64,000 bases of DNA from Calothrix sp. CSU_2_0 (GCA_012034595.1 JAAUPE010000007.1:1-64000), one strand, 5' to 3'; positions 1-11,338 are shown, counted from the first letter of the stretch. Notes: generated by a model not told the origin, from the sequence alone. Numbers and translations: made by a program.

Positions 1-3000
1 ACCTTCTGAACTATTATCACCTTCACGTTTATAAATTTGTCCGCTTAACTCCACAGAATCTGTAGCGATGATTTTAAAATTACCAGCATTCCCTTCGCCA
101 AATGTGGATGGTCCGATTTGTGAATTTCTAACAACTAATCTCCCGGTTTTAATTGTGATATCTCCAGAGTTACCAATTGCTCCTTGCAAAACATCAGAAT
201 CTAAATCACTATCACTTAATATTTCCACTAAATCTTTCGCTTCAATATTGATATCGCCACCATTTCCTTGACCTAAAGTATCGGCAATAATTCCCCCTCT
301 TTCCTGGATTTTTAAAGAACCAGCAGTGATATCAATATTTCCACCACGTCCTACTGCTCCATTCCCCAAACCTGCAAAAATCCCACTTCCTTCGTCAGAG
401 ATTTTAACTGTATCTTGCACGTTTACTTTGACATTGCCACCAATACCTTGACCACCGGGAAGGTCATCTGTTGCTCCATTGACACTAACTCTTAATTCTC
501 CGCCATTCAAAATTGATAAAGAGCCAGCAGTCAGATTAATATTGCCTCCATTTCCAACTCCTCCAGCAAGCACATTACTTGATACAGCACTATAATTATT
601 ATTTTCGTCAAATCCATCTAAAGTAACTGCATCTTTTGCTGTAATGGTTATATCTCCTGCGTTTCCTTGTCCGCGAGTAAAGGAATTAATTTGAGCGCCA
701 TTTGTTAGAGAAAGCGAACCTGTTGTGATGTCAATTTTTCCAGCGTTACCTACTGCATCACGGCTTTGCACATTGCTGACAATATAAGATGATGCACTTA
801 ATAAAAGTAAGTCGCTTGCAGTAATAGAAATATCGCCTGAATTCCCGTTACCAAAAGTACTGGAAATAATTAACCCACCATCTTTAATAAATAAATTTCC
901 AGCTTGAACTTTGATATTTCCTGCTCGTCCAACAGCACCAGTACCTAAAATGCCAAAAATCCCGCTACCTCTACCAGAAATTGTGAATGTATCTCGCACT
1001 TTTACATCTACAATTCCACCAATACCTTGTCCACCAGGAAGGTCATCTGTTGCTCCACGGACGCGAACACCTAATTCTCCACCATTAGTAATCGATAAAG
1101 AACCAGCAGTCAAATTAATATTACCACCATTGCCAACCCCTCCGGCAAGCACATCACTTAATAAGGCACTATAGTTATTATTTTCGTCAAATCCATCTAA
1201 AGTAACTGCATCTTTTGCTGTAATGGTTATATCCCCCGCGTCTCCTTGTCCACGAGTAAAGGAATTAATTTCAGCACCATTTGTTAGAGAAAGCGAACCC
1301 GTTGTGATATCGATTTTCCCAGCATTACCTACAGCATCACGGCTTTGTACATTGCTATAAATTCCACCTACATCTAACAAAATAGAATCATTTGCTGTGA
1401 TAGAAATATTCCCCGAATCTCCTTTACCAAAAGTGCTGGAAATTATGTTTCCATCATCTTTGATAAATAAATTTCCAGCTTGAACTTTGATATTTCCTGC
1501 TCTTCCAATAGCACCAGCACCCACACTGCCAAAAATCCCGCTATCTGTACCAGAAATTGTCAGCGCATCTCGCACTTTTACATCTACAGTTCCGCCAATA
1601 CCTTGTCCACCTGGAAGTTCATCTGTTGCTCCGCGTACATCAGCACCTATAGTTCCACCGTTAGTTAGGGATAATGAACCAGCAGTCAGATTGATATTTC
1701 CGCCGTTACCTACTGCACCAGTATTAACTAAACTAAACAAAGCACTGGGAAAGCCTTTGCTATTAACTCCATCAAAAGTGACCGCATCCCTGGCTTGAAT
1801 TGTGATATTACCTGCATTTCCTTGTCTGCCAGTTAAAGAATTAATTTGACCGCCATTTGTTACAGAAAGCGAGCCAGTTGTAATATTGATCGTGCCAGCA
1901 TTGCCTTTACCAGAGGTACTGGAAATAATTAACCCACCATCTTTAACACTTAATTTTGGAGTTTCAATTGTGATACTTCCACCATTTCCAATACCGCTTC
2001 CAAGACCATTTTCAACACCGCGATCGCCCACTCCTGCTGATATTCGGCTATTGTATGGTGAGTCACCAGTTACTTCGATTGAGTCACTTGCTTTGATAGA
2101 CAATTGTCCCCCATTGCCTTCTCCTTGGGTGGACACATCTATTTCCCCACCATTGCGAATAGTTAACTTTCCAGTTTCAATTGTCAAATTTCCAGCGTTC
2201 CCTTTAGGTAGCTTGACTGTGCGAGGGTCAATCCCAACAGTTGCAAAAATACCTGTGGAATAGAAGTTTGGTTTATCAGTCTCAAAAACGTCTATCTCTT
2301 TAGCACGGATAAACAAACTACCTGCATCCCCTTCACCAAAAGTAGCAACTTGGATTTTACTTCCATCGCTCACACTTAACCGTCTAGTTTCAAGATAAAT
2401 ATTTCCTGATTTCCCTTTACCAACTTCACCTAATGTGGCAAGTATGCCTCCGGGATTTGTGGCAAGTATACCTTCGAGACTACCTTTTTTATCATCATAA
2501 ATTTCTCCACTTAACTCGACAGAATCGGAAGCAATAATTTTTAAATTACCTGCATTTCCCTCACCAGAAACATTAGTACTCAACTGGGAATCTTTAATAA
2601 TTAGATTTCTAGTATTAACGCTTATGTCTCCTGCTTGAGTATTGGCAGTCCCTGAACCAAAATCTATCCCGGCAAACAATTTGCTATTTCCTAAAATCTC
2701 TAAATTTCTCGCATTTGCAACAACACTACCGCCACCATTACCACTAACACGAACGATCGCTCTATTATTCAGCAACACATCTCCCCGTTGCACACCTTCG
2801 GGAAAACTCAAACTAAAATTATCGCCATTCGTTTGAATTCCAATGCTTCCAGGTTCCGTCAAACCTCCTAATTCAATGTGTCCACCATTTGCGATCGCCC
2901 ATCCTCCATCCATGCTGACATTACCACCTACCAGCAGCAAACTTTTACCATCGGGAACCCGCAATCCTAATACATCGACACCCGCAGGGTCTTTTCCTGC

Positions 3001-3567
3001 TGGTGCAATTGAATTATTCTGAATCGCTGCATTTTGACTAATCTGATTAAAAAACAACGCATTCGGATTCACCGTCAACAAAGCTGGTGCTTGCGGATTT
3101 GTCGCACTAAAAACTCCCTGATTCCCAAACTGCACTCCATTCGCAGTCGTCCCCACAAAACTACCCCGCATATCCAAACTGGCATTCTTTCCAAACAAAA
3201 TCCCATTCGGATTAATCAAAAACAAATTCGCATTTCCATCAACACCCAATGTCCCCAAAATATCCGATCGCACTCCACCAGTTACCCGCGTCAATATATT
3301 TATCACTCCAGATGGATTGCTAAAATAAACCCTTTGCCCATCTTGAATATTAAACTCACCAAAACTATGAAAAAGATTACTTTCCCGAATCGCACCACCA
3401 TCAATTCTGTCGCCAATTCCATTTTTAATTAATACATTTGGTATTATTTTTGAAGCTTCTACACCAAGGGTATTATCGGGTGTAATTTGTGCCTGCGCTG
3501 GAGTACTAGCAAATACCAAAAAACTACATACCACAAGCTTTTGAAGCGATATTTCTGTCCTATCCAT
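1..3567 (-). CDS. Filamentous haemagglutinin N-terminal (TPS) domain protein, partial: C-terminus lies beyond the left edge
   Basis: Minus-strand frame opens at the ATG at 3567 (MDRTEISLQKLVVCSFLVFASTPAQAQITPDNTLG..., signal peptide), followed by a TPS-domain-like segment (NPNGILFGKNASLDMRGSFVGTTANGVQFGNQG) and repeated GNAGNI/TDDLPGGQGIGG strands. No in-frame stop was noticed down to base 1. Absent from the ORF track because it has no stop in the window. Confidence 0.93.
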   Translation of the reverse strand, partial: MDRTEISLQKLVVCSFLVFASTPAQAQITPDNTLGVEASKIIPNVLIKNGIGDRIDGGAIRESNLFHSFGEFNIQDGQRVYFSNPSGVINILTRVTGGVRSDILGTLGVDGNANLFLINPNGILFGKNASLDMRGSFVGTTANGVQFGNQGVFSATNPQAPALLTVNPNALFFNQISQNAAIQNNSIAPAGKDPAGVDVLGLRVPDGKSLLLVGGNVSMDGGWAIANGGHIELGGLTEPGSIGIQTNGDNFSLSFPEGVQRGDVLLNNRAIVRVSGNGGGSVVANARNLEILGNSKLFAGIDFGSGTANTQAGDISVNTRNLIIKDSQLSTNVSGEGNAGNLKIIASDSVELSGEIYDDKKGSLEGILATNPGGILATLGEVGKGKSGNIYLETRRLSVSDGSKIQVATFGEGDAGSLFIRAKEIDVFETDKPNFYSTGIFATVGIDPRTVKLPKGNAGNLTIETGKLTIRNGGEIDVSTQGEGNGGQLSIKASDSIEVTGDSPYNSRISAGVGDRGVENGLGSGIGNGGSITIETPKLSVKDGGLIISSTSGKGNAGTINITTGSLSVTNGGQINSLTGRQGNAGNITIQARDAVTFDGVNSKGFPSALFSLVNTGAVGNGGNINLTAGSLSLTNGGTIGADVRGATDELPGGQGIGGTVDVKVRDALTISGTDSGIFGSVGAGAIGRAGNIKVQAGNLFIKDDGNIISSTFGKGDSGNISITANDSILLDVGGIYSNVQSRDAVGNAGKIDITTGSLSLTNGAEINSFTRGQGDAGDITITAKDAVTLDGFDENNNYSALLSDVLAGGVGNGGNINLTAGSLSITNGGELGVRVRGATDDLPGGQGIGGIVDVKVRDTFTISGRGSGIFGILGTGAVGRAGNIKVQAGNLFIKDGGLIISSTFGNGNSGDISITASDLLLLSASSYIVSNVQSRDAVGNAGKIDITTGSLSLTNGAQINSFTRGQGNAGDITITAKDAVTLDGFDENNNYSAVSSNVLAGGVGNGGNINLTAGSLSILNGGELRVSVNGATDDLPGGQGIGGNVKVNVQDTVKISDEGSGIFAGLGNGAVGRGGNIDITAGSLKIQERGGIIADTLGQGNGGDINIEAKDLVEILSDSDLDSDVLQGAIGNSGDITIKTGRLVVRNSQIGPSTFGEGNAGNFKIIATDSVELSGQIYKREGDNSSEG

Positions 3568-3876
3568 CGCTAAATGCCCCTAATTATTTAAGAAAATGAT
3601 TATGAAACTTTTCTAATTAACTATATATTTATCAGTATTTATGCGGTGAATCAACTAATTCATTAACTACGAGGTTAATATCAGGTTTATTGATGATAGG
3701 ACAAGTGTTTCTCGTAATAATTATTAAACAAACATAATAAATATTTGGTTTCACTGGGGAGAAAGCGGGTTTCTGAGATTAGGGACGAGCGATCGCAAAC
3801 AATCTTTATTATCTAATTTCAAATATCCACCATTTCCAGTAGGATAATTCTCTATAAATGAGTGCATCTACTTCCG

Positions 3877-4758
3877 ATGGCAAAACCCGCAGATGTTAGT
3901 ACCAAAAGATTAATTAGTCTCGCACCCAACAACTGGGTCAGATGGGTGACACAAATACCTGATATTACAGTTGGGGAAATTATTAATTCTGAGTTTCAGT
4001 GGATAAGTAGGGAAAGCGATGTTTTAATTCGTGTCAATAGTCCTCAAGAGGGAGATTTCCTGCTCTTGAACGAATTACAATTACGTTACAACTCAAAAAT
4101 GCCGCGTCGAATGCGTGCTTATTCAGGGTTAGCGGAAGAGAAGTACGATTTACCCACATACCCCGTACTCATCAACATCCTCAAAACCAGCGATGCAGAA
4201 ATACCAACAAGTTATGTATCGAATGTTGGAGGACTAGAAGTACGTCAGGATTATCGTGTGATTAACTTGTGGGAAGTTGATGTCAATATCGTCTTTCAAC
4301 AACCACTACCATCATTACTTCCCTTTGTGCCAATTCTCAAAGGTGGCGAGAATGAATCAGCAATCCGCGAAGCATTACAAATTTTACGCGCAGATGAACA
4401 ATTAAATCAACTGGAAACAGTTTTGGCTTTTTTTGCTACATTTGTACTAGAAAGTGCCTTAATTCAAGAAATCATGAGGTGGGATATGACGGTATTGCGT
4501 GAATCACCTTGGTATCAAGAAATTTTACGTGAAGGTGAAACCCTTGGAGAAGCTCGTGGAGAAGCTCGTGGAGAAGCTCGTGGACGAAGGGAAGAACTAC
4601 TATCCAATATTGAAACGAGTTTAGAGGTGAAATTTGGCAGTGATGGATTATTGCTGATGCCAGAAATAAGGCAAATTGTGGATTTAGAGCATTTGAAGAT
4701 GATTTTCCGCAATGTAATTGGGGTCAATGCAGTTAAAGAATTGAGGCAATTTCTCTAA
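3877..4758 (+). CDS. Rpn/PD-(D/E)XK transposase-like family protein with DUF4351-like C-terminus
   Basis: ORF 3862..4758; likely start is MAKPADVSTKRLISLAPNNWVRWVTQ. Overall layout resembles cyanobacterial Rpn-family proteins, with a GEARGEARGEARGRREELL linker. Confidence 0.7.
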   Translation: MAKPADVSTKRLISLAPNNWVRWVTQIPDITVGEIINSEFQWISRESDVLIRVNSPQEGDFLLLNELQLRYNSKMPRRMRAYSGLAEEKYDLPTYPVLINILKTSDAEIPTSYVSNVGGLEVRQDYRVINLWEVDVNIVFQQPLPSLLPFVPILKGGENESAIREALQILRADEQLNQLETVLAFFATFVLESALIQEIMRWDMTVLRESPWYQEILREGETLGEARGEARGEARGRREELLSNIETSLEVKFGSDGLLLMPEIRQIVDLEHLKMIFRNVIGVNAVKELRQFL

Positions 4759-4785
4759 GTAATAAAACTAGAATATCCCATAAAA

Positions 4786-4817
4786 AAACCCAGTTCATGA
4801 TAGAAACTGGGCTTTTC
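4786..4817. terminator. Bidirectional intrinsic terminator between convergent genes
   Basis: AAAAAACCCAGTT-catgatag-AACTGGGCTTTT hairpin with A/T tracts, between gene ends at 4758 (+) and 4848 (-). Confidence 0.7.
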
Positions 4818-4847
4818 AACAAGCAAAATTAATAAATATTAACTATC

Positions 4848-5753
4848 CTATTTTTTAGCTACTGCTTGCAATTCCTTATCTTCGATTTCCAGCATCTCTG
4901 GCATGGTCACAAAACGATAACCTGAGTTGCGAAACTTATCAATCATCGCTGGTAATGCCTTAACTGTACTGTCGCGGACACCACCACCATCGTGCATCAA
5001 GACAATTCCACCTGGTTTGGAATTACGCATTACATTACTCAATAAACGAGGTGTGGGGGGACGTTTGTAGTCGTGGGAATCTGCTGACCACATAATCACC
5101 GAATACTTTTTACTCTTTGCATAGGCAGCAGGACCATTACCTAAGATACCTCCAGGTGGACGGAAGAGGTTTGTTCTCACACCAGTGGTTTTATAAATAA
5201 TTTCTTCTGTAGCATCTATTTCATAAGCCGCAGCTTTGGGGTTGAGACGATGATACCAATGATGCCAGGTATGGTTTGCGATCGCATGACCATCAGTCAC
5301 AATGCGTTGTCCAATTTTGGGAAAGTTTTTCATGTTTTTGCCAATCACAAAAAACGTTCCTTTGATATTATTTTCTTTAAGAATATCTAATATCTGTTCT
5401 GTATACTTGGGCCAAGGACCATCATCAAAAGTTAAAGCAATTATTTTATCGTTTTGATTGGGCTTAACTGCGTTAAGGGTGGTTCCTTGATAGCGTTTGG
5501 GTATTTCTTGATAAACACCTTTTTGCTTTGCCTCTTGTTGCCAGCTATTCATCATTTGCTGTTTCAAGTCAGTCACACGCTGAGTTGTACTAGCTGGTGC
5601 GGCTAAACTACTGGCAATTACACTTTGCTCAAAACCGTTATTGGAATCAATTTGCTGAATTGGGATCAGCATTCCCGCAGCTAGAGTTAATACTAAAGCG
5701 GCTAACCCAAATACAACAAATTTTGGCAACTTAAAAAGTCTTTTGGCGTTCAC
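4848..5753 (-). CDS. Polysaccharide deacetylase family protein (NodB homology)
   Basis: IALTFDDGPWPKYTEQILDILKENNIKGTFFVIGKN, HAIANHTWHH, RPPGG, VLMHDGGG motifs. Confidence 0.93.
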   Translation of the reverse strand: MNAKRLFKLPKFVVFGLAALVLTLAAGMLIPIQQIDSNNGFEQSVIASSLAAPASTTQRVTDLKQQMMNSWQQEAKQKGVYQEIPKRYQGTTLNAVKPNQNDKIIALTFDDGPWPKYTEQILDILKENNIKGTFFVIGKNMKNFPKIGQRIVTDGHAIANHTWHHWYHRLNPKAAAYEIDATEEIIYKTTGVRTNLFRPPGGILGNGPAAYAKSKKYSVIMWSADSHDYKRPPTPRLLSNVMRNSKPGGIVLMHDGGGVRDSTVKALPAMIDKFRNSGYRFVTMPEMLEIEDKELQAVAKK

Positions 5754-6046
5754 GTCATAGCTCCTTCACCCTATAATTTTGGTTACGTTCGCACTCAGGC
5801 GAAATGGTTTGCTAGGGTTATTCAAAAGTCATCGAAAATAATTGGTCGATAGTTTTGAATAATTGAAAAAATAAATCAAAAATTAAATACAGAGTAGCAG
5901 ATACTACACCCAGATACATCAATAAATCTCGAATAATCGAGTGGCAGGACAACAGGAAAGAAGTATATCCATAACAGCCATCCTCCCTGCGATAAGGGAA
6001 GCTTCACGCGGAGATGATGCTATCAACTAAAAATAAGCAAGAAAAA

Positions 6047-6955
6047 TTACTTCTTATTGGCTGCAACTTTCTGTGATTGCTTATCTTGTAATTCCAAAAG
6101 TTCGGGAATCGTCACAAAACGATAGCCCTGTTTTCTAAAATTACTAATGATTTGTGGTAGTGCTTGGACTGTATTTGAGCGATTTCCACCACCATCATGC
6201 ATCAGCACGATTCCACCAGGTCTAGCTTCGCGCATCACATTACTAATTAATTTAGGTACGCTTGGTCGCGAATAATCAACTGAATCAGACGACCACATTA
6301 TATTTGCGTATTTCTGATTTTTAGCGTAGGCGTATGGACCATTGGTTTTGATCCCGCCAGGTGGACGGAATAAACTGGTTTTCACTCCCGTTACTTTATA
6401 AATTAAATTTGAGGTGTTATCGACTTCAAATGCTGAGGCTTGCGGGTTCATGTAATGATACCAATGATGCCAGGTGTGGTTGGCGATAACATGACCCTCG
6501 GCGACAACCCGCTTGCCCATATCTGGATGCTCTTGCAGCATCTGCCCGACTACAAAAAATGTACCTTTAATATTATTTTTTTTAAGGATATCGAGAACTT
6601 TTGATGTACTCTGGGGCCAAGGTCCATCGTCAAATGTTAAAGCAATGACTTTCTCGGATGGAGATAGCTTTGCTTCCATAATCGTTGCACCCTGGAAGCT
6701 TTTGGGTATGTCACTAATACCTTTTGCGATCGCTTCTTTTTGCCAGCTTGTCAGCATGGATGATTTAATTGCTTCAATCCTTTCTTGTGTTAAGCCTGGA
6801 AGCGATACATCTTTAATATCAATAGTTTGTCTACTTTTTGTTTCTAAGTTACCAGGTCTAATGGCTAGCATTGAGCCAAAGCTTAAGCAACCCGCTACTC
6901 CAAGTAATGCAATTAATGCGCCTTGCGACCAACCAAAAGGTTTATTGTTCTCCAC
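6047..6955 (-). CDS. Polysaccharide deacetylase family protein (paralogue of 4848..5753)
   Basis: Same NodB motifs (LTFDDGPWPQ, ANHTWHH, RPPGG, LMHDGGG); adjacent and same strand as its paralogue. Confidence 0.93.
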   Translation of the reverse strand: MENNKPFGWSQGALIALLGVAGCLSFGSMLAIRPGNLETKSRQTIDIKDVSLPGLTQERIEAIKSSMLTSWQKEAIAKGISDIPKSFQGATIMEAKLSPSEKVIALTFDDGPWPQSTSKVLDILKKNNIKGTFFVVGQMLQEHPDMGKRVVAEGHVIANHTWHHWYHYMNPQASAFEVDNTSNLIYKVTGVKTSLFRPPGGIKTNGPYAYAKNQKYANIMWSSDSVDYSRPSVPKLISNVMREARPGGIVLMHDGGGNRSNTVQALPQIISNFRKQGYRFVTIPELLELQDKQSQKVAANKK

Positions 6956-8201
6956 TTCACAGCTCCTTTATGCCTCGAACTGCCTGCTACCGTCAAGTAC
7001 GGTTCTTCATAACACAATTCGATTAGATACTTTGATACCTAATTGTTTCTGTCAATTCTGGAAATTATCTGCCACTGTTCACAGATGATTAAAAATATTC
7101 AACAGATAGAAAGTTCTTGGTTAACTCCAGCCTAACAGTTTAGCTTTCGTTATTCTGTTTTTAAATAACTTTATATTAGTTACTCAATACTAGAATATAT
7201 ATCAAGTAAATCTATGTTGATTAGATTGCATTCACTACTTTATAAATAGGAAGTTAAGGTGATGTTTGTAACATTGTATATTCTACTGCCTTGCATTGTT
7301 GCTTCCTGGAAAGAAAATGTTAAGTTTTTAAATGATTAGGATAATTTATATCTACCCTCTGGCAATATGCTAGACCCTGTTTAATTAGATATAGTTTCTC
7401 ATTTGTGAATTTAATTTTGCTTTGAGGACAAATACTCTTTATTTACATAATTAATTGTAAAACTACTACCAGGTTCCTACTGATAAGAGCTTTATAGTTT
7501 GATTTTTGAGTAGATTAACAAGGTCATCAAATACAATTATTAATTAAATTTGCTGCTTTGCTTTTACTCGAATATACGGCAGAATTAAGAATTTAGGAGT
7601 ACAGAAATCAGAAGTAAAAAAAGCTCTCTATATGTCTTTCAGACTGATTGACTGGAACTCATATAATTACAATGTGCTGCATCACAAACAGGCTAATTAT
7701 GAATTAATTAATTACTCCCATACCATTAATATTACATATAAACTTTAATGCTTACCGTAATATCACTGTTTTTTTAGATTGATACCCTGAGTAAGTTTTC
7801 GAGATGTTGTTCAACAAACTCGAATTTTAGTAACATTTAATCATTTTCTCCCACAGTACAATGTAACCTTAATTACTTATTATACTGAATTAATCTTCAG
7901 TATTAAGTAAAAAAGTACACAAATATTTAAGGGTAGGGGCGATCGCAAAGACTTGTGGTTAGCCTGCGATGTTAGTTTTGTTTGTGTCAAGGATAGGGTG
8001 TAGATGAACCGATAAGAATCAACAATGCGCTCTAGCTAACAAACGAGGGATTTTCTGGAAACAGGATTATCTGGAAACAGAATATGCTCTCAAGACTTTT
8101 TAAAGAACAATATACGGTGTTTGTTTGCTAAAAGCAGCACGATTTAAGCAGCAAATAATTAATAAAATAAATTTTTTACTATTTGTACTGAGAATGTACC
8201 A

Positions 8202-9494
8202 CTAAGCTAGCCAGAAGTCTTGAGCAAAGCGGATGCAGAATAAAACAAGTATAAAACCACCAAAAGCCATAACAGCATAACCCCAACGTGGGTATTTAGC
8301 AAATAAAAAACCAGATGCGATAAATAGAGGTGCGATCGCATAAACATATCTTTCTACGGAAGCGGTCAATCCGGTATTTAGGGCAATTCCATAGGAGAAA
8401 AAGCCGTAAATGGCAGCGACTAAAGGGATTTTCTGGCAGTAATACCAAAGTAGATATAAACCACCGAAAATCAAGACTATCTTAATTAACGATTCACCTG
8501 CCATCAACCACAGTGCAAACCAAAGTATAAAAAAGCCGTAGCGAACCTTGTCAACACTAAGTTTTTGGCGGAAACGTAACAATAGAAGACCACTAGTTAC
8601 AACAATAACAAACTGTAGGAGATACAAAGGGTCTTTAATATAACCAATCGTGACATTATTTCCACCGATCGCAATTTGCATTAGCATATACCACCAACCC
8701 TGCCAAGCAAACCCGGCAGATGTTCGCCACCCTTTTTGAGCGTTCAAAAAGGCTAGAGCATCACCAAATTTTAGGAGACAGTAAAAGCTGTAAATGAGTA
8801 CACCGATAGCGACGGCAAAGCTAGCGATGTATGCTGTAATTGGTCGTTTTTGTTTCCAAGCGGTGAGGAAGAAGGCTGGAAGTAGGGTGATTCCTGTGAT
8901 GCGGGTTGCGCTGGATAATGCTCCCCAAAAACCAGCCCAAGCATATTGTTTTCGATCGAAAGCGCGTAGAGCGGAAATACTGAGGAGGAAAAATAGTCCT
9001 TCGGTATACATTACTGTGCCGTAGATTGAGTAAGGACACCATGCCATTGTCGCAGTTGCCCAACGAGCAGCATTTTGACTGTAACGTTCTTCAATCCACG
9101 AATATAATATTATTGATGCGGCGAGAAATGCTAAGTTATTAATTAATAATCCGGCGACAACTACGGATATTCCTATTTTGGTTAATATCCAAATGAGTAA
9201 GGGATATAGGGGGAAAAATGCTACTGAATATTGAGTTTTTGTAAAATCAAGTCCGTAGTCATAGCCTGTGGTGGCTATTTTGTAATACCAAGCGCTATCC
9301 CAAGCGAATAAGACATCCCACCATCCGTATTTGTGGATAATAACATTCGATGTTTTTGCTGCGATCGGCATGATTGCAAACATCACAATGATAATTATTA
9401 AGCGGCTGAGTAGCCACATTAATGCTGGAAACCAATATTTTTGATTCTGCAAATTATACTTGATATTAATTATAGGTATATTTATTTTGGTCAT
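8202..9494 (-). CDS. PIG-V-like/mannosyltransferase family membrane protein
   Basis: 430 aa multi-TM protein (GWWDVLFAWDSAWYYKIATTGYDYG...FFPLYPLLI...YTEGLFFLLS), similar to 15568..16842. Confidence 0.8.
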   Translation of the reverse strand: MTKINIPIINIKYNLQNQKYWFPALMWLLSRLIIIIVMFAIMPIAAKTSNVIIHKYGWWDVLFAWDSAWYYKIATTGYDYGLDFTKTQYSVAFFPLYPLLIWILTKIGISVVVAGLLINNLAFLAASIILYSWIEERYSQNAARWATATMAWCPYSIYGTVMYTEGLFFLLSISALRAFDRKQYAWAGFWGALSSATRITGITLLPAFFLTAWKQKRPITAYIASFAVAIGVLIYSFYCLLKFGDALAFLNAQKGWRTSAGFAWQGWWYMLMQIAIGGNNVTIGYIKDPLYLLQFVIVVTSGLLLLRFRQKLSVDKVRYGFFILWFALWLMAGESLIKIVLIFGGLYLLWYYCQKIPLVAAIYGFFSYGIALNTGLTASVERYVYAIAPLFIASGFLFAKYPRWGYAVMAFGGFILVLFCIRFAQDFWLA

Positions 9495-9581
9495 AATATT
9501 TAAAAGTTAGGAGTTACACCAATTTGAAAAATAATTGCGACAGATGGAGTCGCGAAAAGCTTATGCAATAGATGTTTCACA

Positions 9582-9646
9582 ATCTAAAATCTAAAATCCA
9601 AAATCCAAAATCTAAAATCTAAAATCTAAAATCTAAAATCCAAAAT
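9582..9646. repeat. Heptanucleotide tandem repeat (CTAAAAT/CCAAAAT)n
   Basis: Directly visible period-7 array. Confidence 0.9.
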
Positions 9647-9695
9647 AGTATTACAGCTTATTGATTCTTTCCTTTGTTATGCCCAATCCCCAATT

Positions 9696-10064
9696 TCATT
9701 TGTTCCAAACAACTAAGATTACACCCGCAACAATAAAACTCAATCCCATTAAACGCATGATTGGAATTGGTTCTTTAAATATAAAAAAGCCGATAATAAC
9801 AGAGAATACATATACAAGCGAGGCTGCTGGTCCGGCTACGCTTAAATTAACTCGTGTTAAGAGTAAAATATAAGCGATCGCACCCAATCCATAACAGCCT
9901 AATCCAATTAATAATTCGGGGGTAGTGAGAATATTGGTAATTTTATTAAATGGATGAGCAAAGTCTAATTTACCTAGCTTGGCTGCGCCCATTTTTAAAA
10001 ATAATTGTCCCATAACGCTGGCTAGAACCGATACTAACAATACACCAAATTCTTGTGGATTCAC
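9696..10064 (-). CDS. EamA/SMR-like small transporter
   Basis: 122 aa, four predicted TM helices: LLVSVLASVMGQLFLKMGAAKLG...FIFKEPIPIMRLMGLSFIVAGVILV. Confidence 0.75.
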   Translation of the reverse strand: MNPQEFGVLLVSVLASVMGQLFLKMGAAKLGKLDFAHPFNKITNILTTPELLIGLGCYGLGAIAYILLLTRVNLSVAGPAASLVYVFSVIIGFFIFKEPIPIMRLMGLSFIVAGVILVVWNK

Positions 10065-10113
10065 GAAATTTTCCTAAATGAAATTTTGAGATTAAATAGG
10101 GTATGACCATCTT

Positions 10114-10153
10114 TTAAGTTAAAAGTTAAAAGTTAAAAGTTAAAAGTCAAAAG
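10114..10153. repeat. Octanucleotide tandem repeat (AGTTAAAA)n
   Basis: Directly visible. Confidence 0.85.
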
Positions 10154-10246
10154 GTACAAGAAAGAAGAATATTTCTTTTTATCTTTATCTCAACGGATAC
10201 AAGCTCCTAGATTTATCTCTGGGGTTTTCTTTTTACTTTTATCTTT

Positions 10247-11236
10247 TTACTTTTTACTTGGTTGATTTGATGGTTGATGGACAGAAATGTGAGATTGTGG
10301 TGTAATACCAGCAATTTCTTTGAGAGTATATATGGGACGACCTTTAACTTCCTCATAAATGCGTCCAATGTATTCACCCAAAATGCCAATACAAAATAGT
10401 TGCACCGAACCTAAGAAAAATAGTGCGATCGTAATCAATGTAAAGCCAATTAATGGTGTGGTGCGATCGGAGAAACGCCAGTATAGTACTAGTAATATCA
10501 TCAGTAATGCTACGCCTGCTGATAACATGCCAAGGTAAGTAGCAATACGTAGAGGTACTTTAGAAAGTGAAACTATACCGCTAACTGCGAGTGCTAAAGA
10601 TTTTCCAAATGTATATTTCACTTCTCCGGCAAAACGGGGATCGCGTTCAAATTTAACTGCGGTTTGCCGAAAACCAACCCAAGCACGTAAACCGCGAATG
10701 TAACGGTTACGTTCTGGCATTGCATTGAGAATATCAACTACTTGTCTATCCATCAAGCAGAAGTCTCCTGTATCTTCAGGAATATCAACGTCTGCAAGCT
10801 GTCTTAAGATGCGGTAGAATCCATATGCCATTAAGCGTTTAAACCAATTTTCTTTTTTGCGTGATGTGCGTTGTGCGTAGACGACTTGATAACCCTGTTG
10901 CCATTTTTCTATCATTAATAATACCAATTCGGGTGGGTCTTGCAAGTCAGCATCCATGACGATCGCAACTTGACCACGCACAAAGTTTAAACCTGCGGTA
11001 ACTGCAATTTGATGACCAAAGTTGCGGGCAAAGCTAATGTAACGCACTCGATTGTCGAGATGGTGAAGTTCCCGCATCAAGTTCAAGGAATTATCTTTGC
11101 TACCATCATCGACTAAAATTAATTCGCAGTCGTTATCTAACTGTTGCATTACACCAGTTAAACGACGATACATTTCGTTAATGTTTTCTTCTTCGTTATA
11201 TATGGGGATAACGATGGAGTAAATTGGTTGGATCAT
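10247..11236 (-). CDS. Glycosyltransferase family 2 (DPM/GtrB-like) with C-terminal TM helices
   Basis: [21 protein letters not shown]...[13 protein letters not shown]...[28 protein letters not shown]. Confidence 0.93.
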   Translation of the reverse strand: MIQPIYSIVIPIYNEEENINEMYRRLTGVMQQLDNDCELILVDDGSKDNSLNLMRELHHLDNRVRYISFARNFGHQIAVTAGLNFVRGQVAIVMDADLQDPPELVLLMIEKWQQGYQVVYAQRTSRKKENWFKRLMAYGFYRILRQLADVDIPEDTGDFCLMDRQVVDILNAMPERNRYIRGLRAWVGFRQTAVKFERDPRFAGEVKYTFGKSLALAVSGIVSLSKVPLRIATYLGMLSAGVALLMILLVLYWRFSDRTTPLIGFTLITIALFFLGSVQLFCIGILGEYIGRIYEEVKGRPIYTLKEIAGITPQSHISVHQPSNQPSKK

Positions 11237-11338
11237 CCGATTTTGGATTTTGGATTTTGGATTTTGGATTTCCGTAAAAACGTTCCGATGTAACGTCTTT
11301 AAAAGATTTTGGATTTTGGATTTCGGATTTCGGATTTT
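11237..11338. repeat. Two octanucleotide arrays (GGATTTTG/GGATTTCG)n
   Basis: Period-8 repeats at about 11237-11272 and 11304-11338. Confidence 0.85.

Noticed and set aside
68-2836. Plus-strand ORFs (68..271, 911..1174, 1487..1798, 1886..2263, 2642..2836), Pro-rich
   Set aside because: Antisense shadows of the long minus-strand haemagglutinin frame; their internal repetition mirrors its repeats.
8794-9063. ORFs 8794..9024 (+) and 8821..9063 (-)
   Set aside because: Fully inside the PIG-V-like CDS in other frames.
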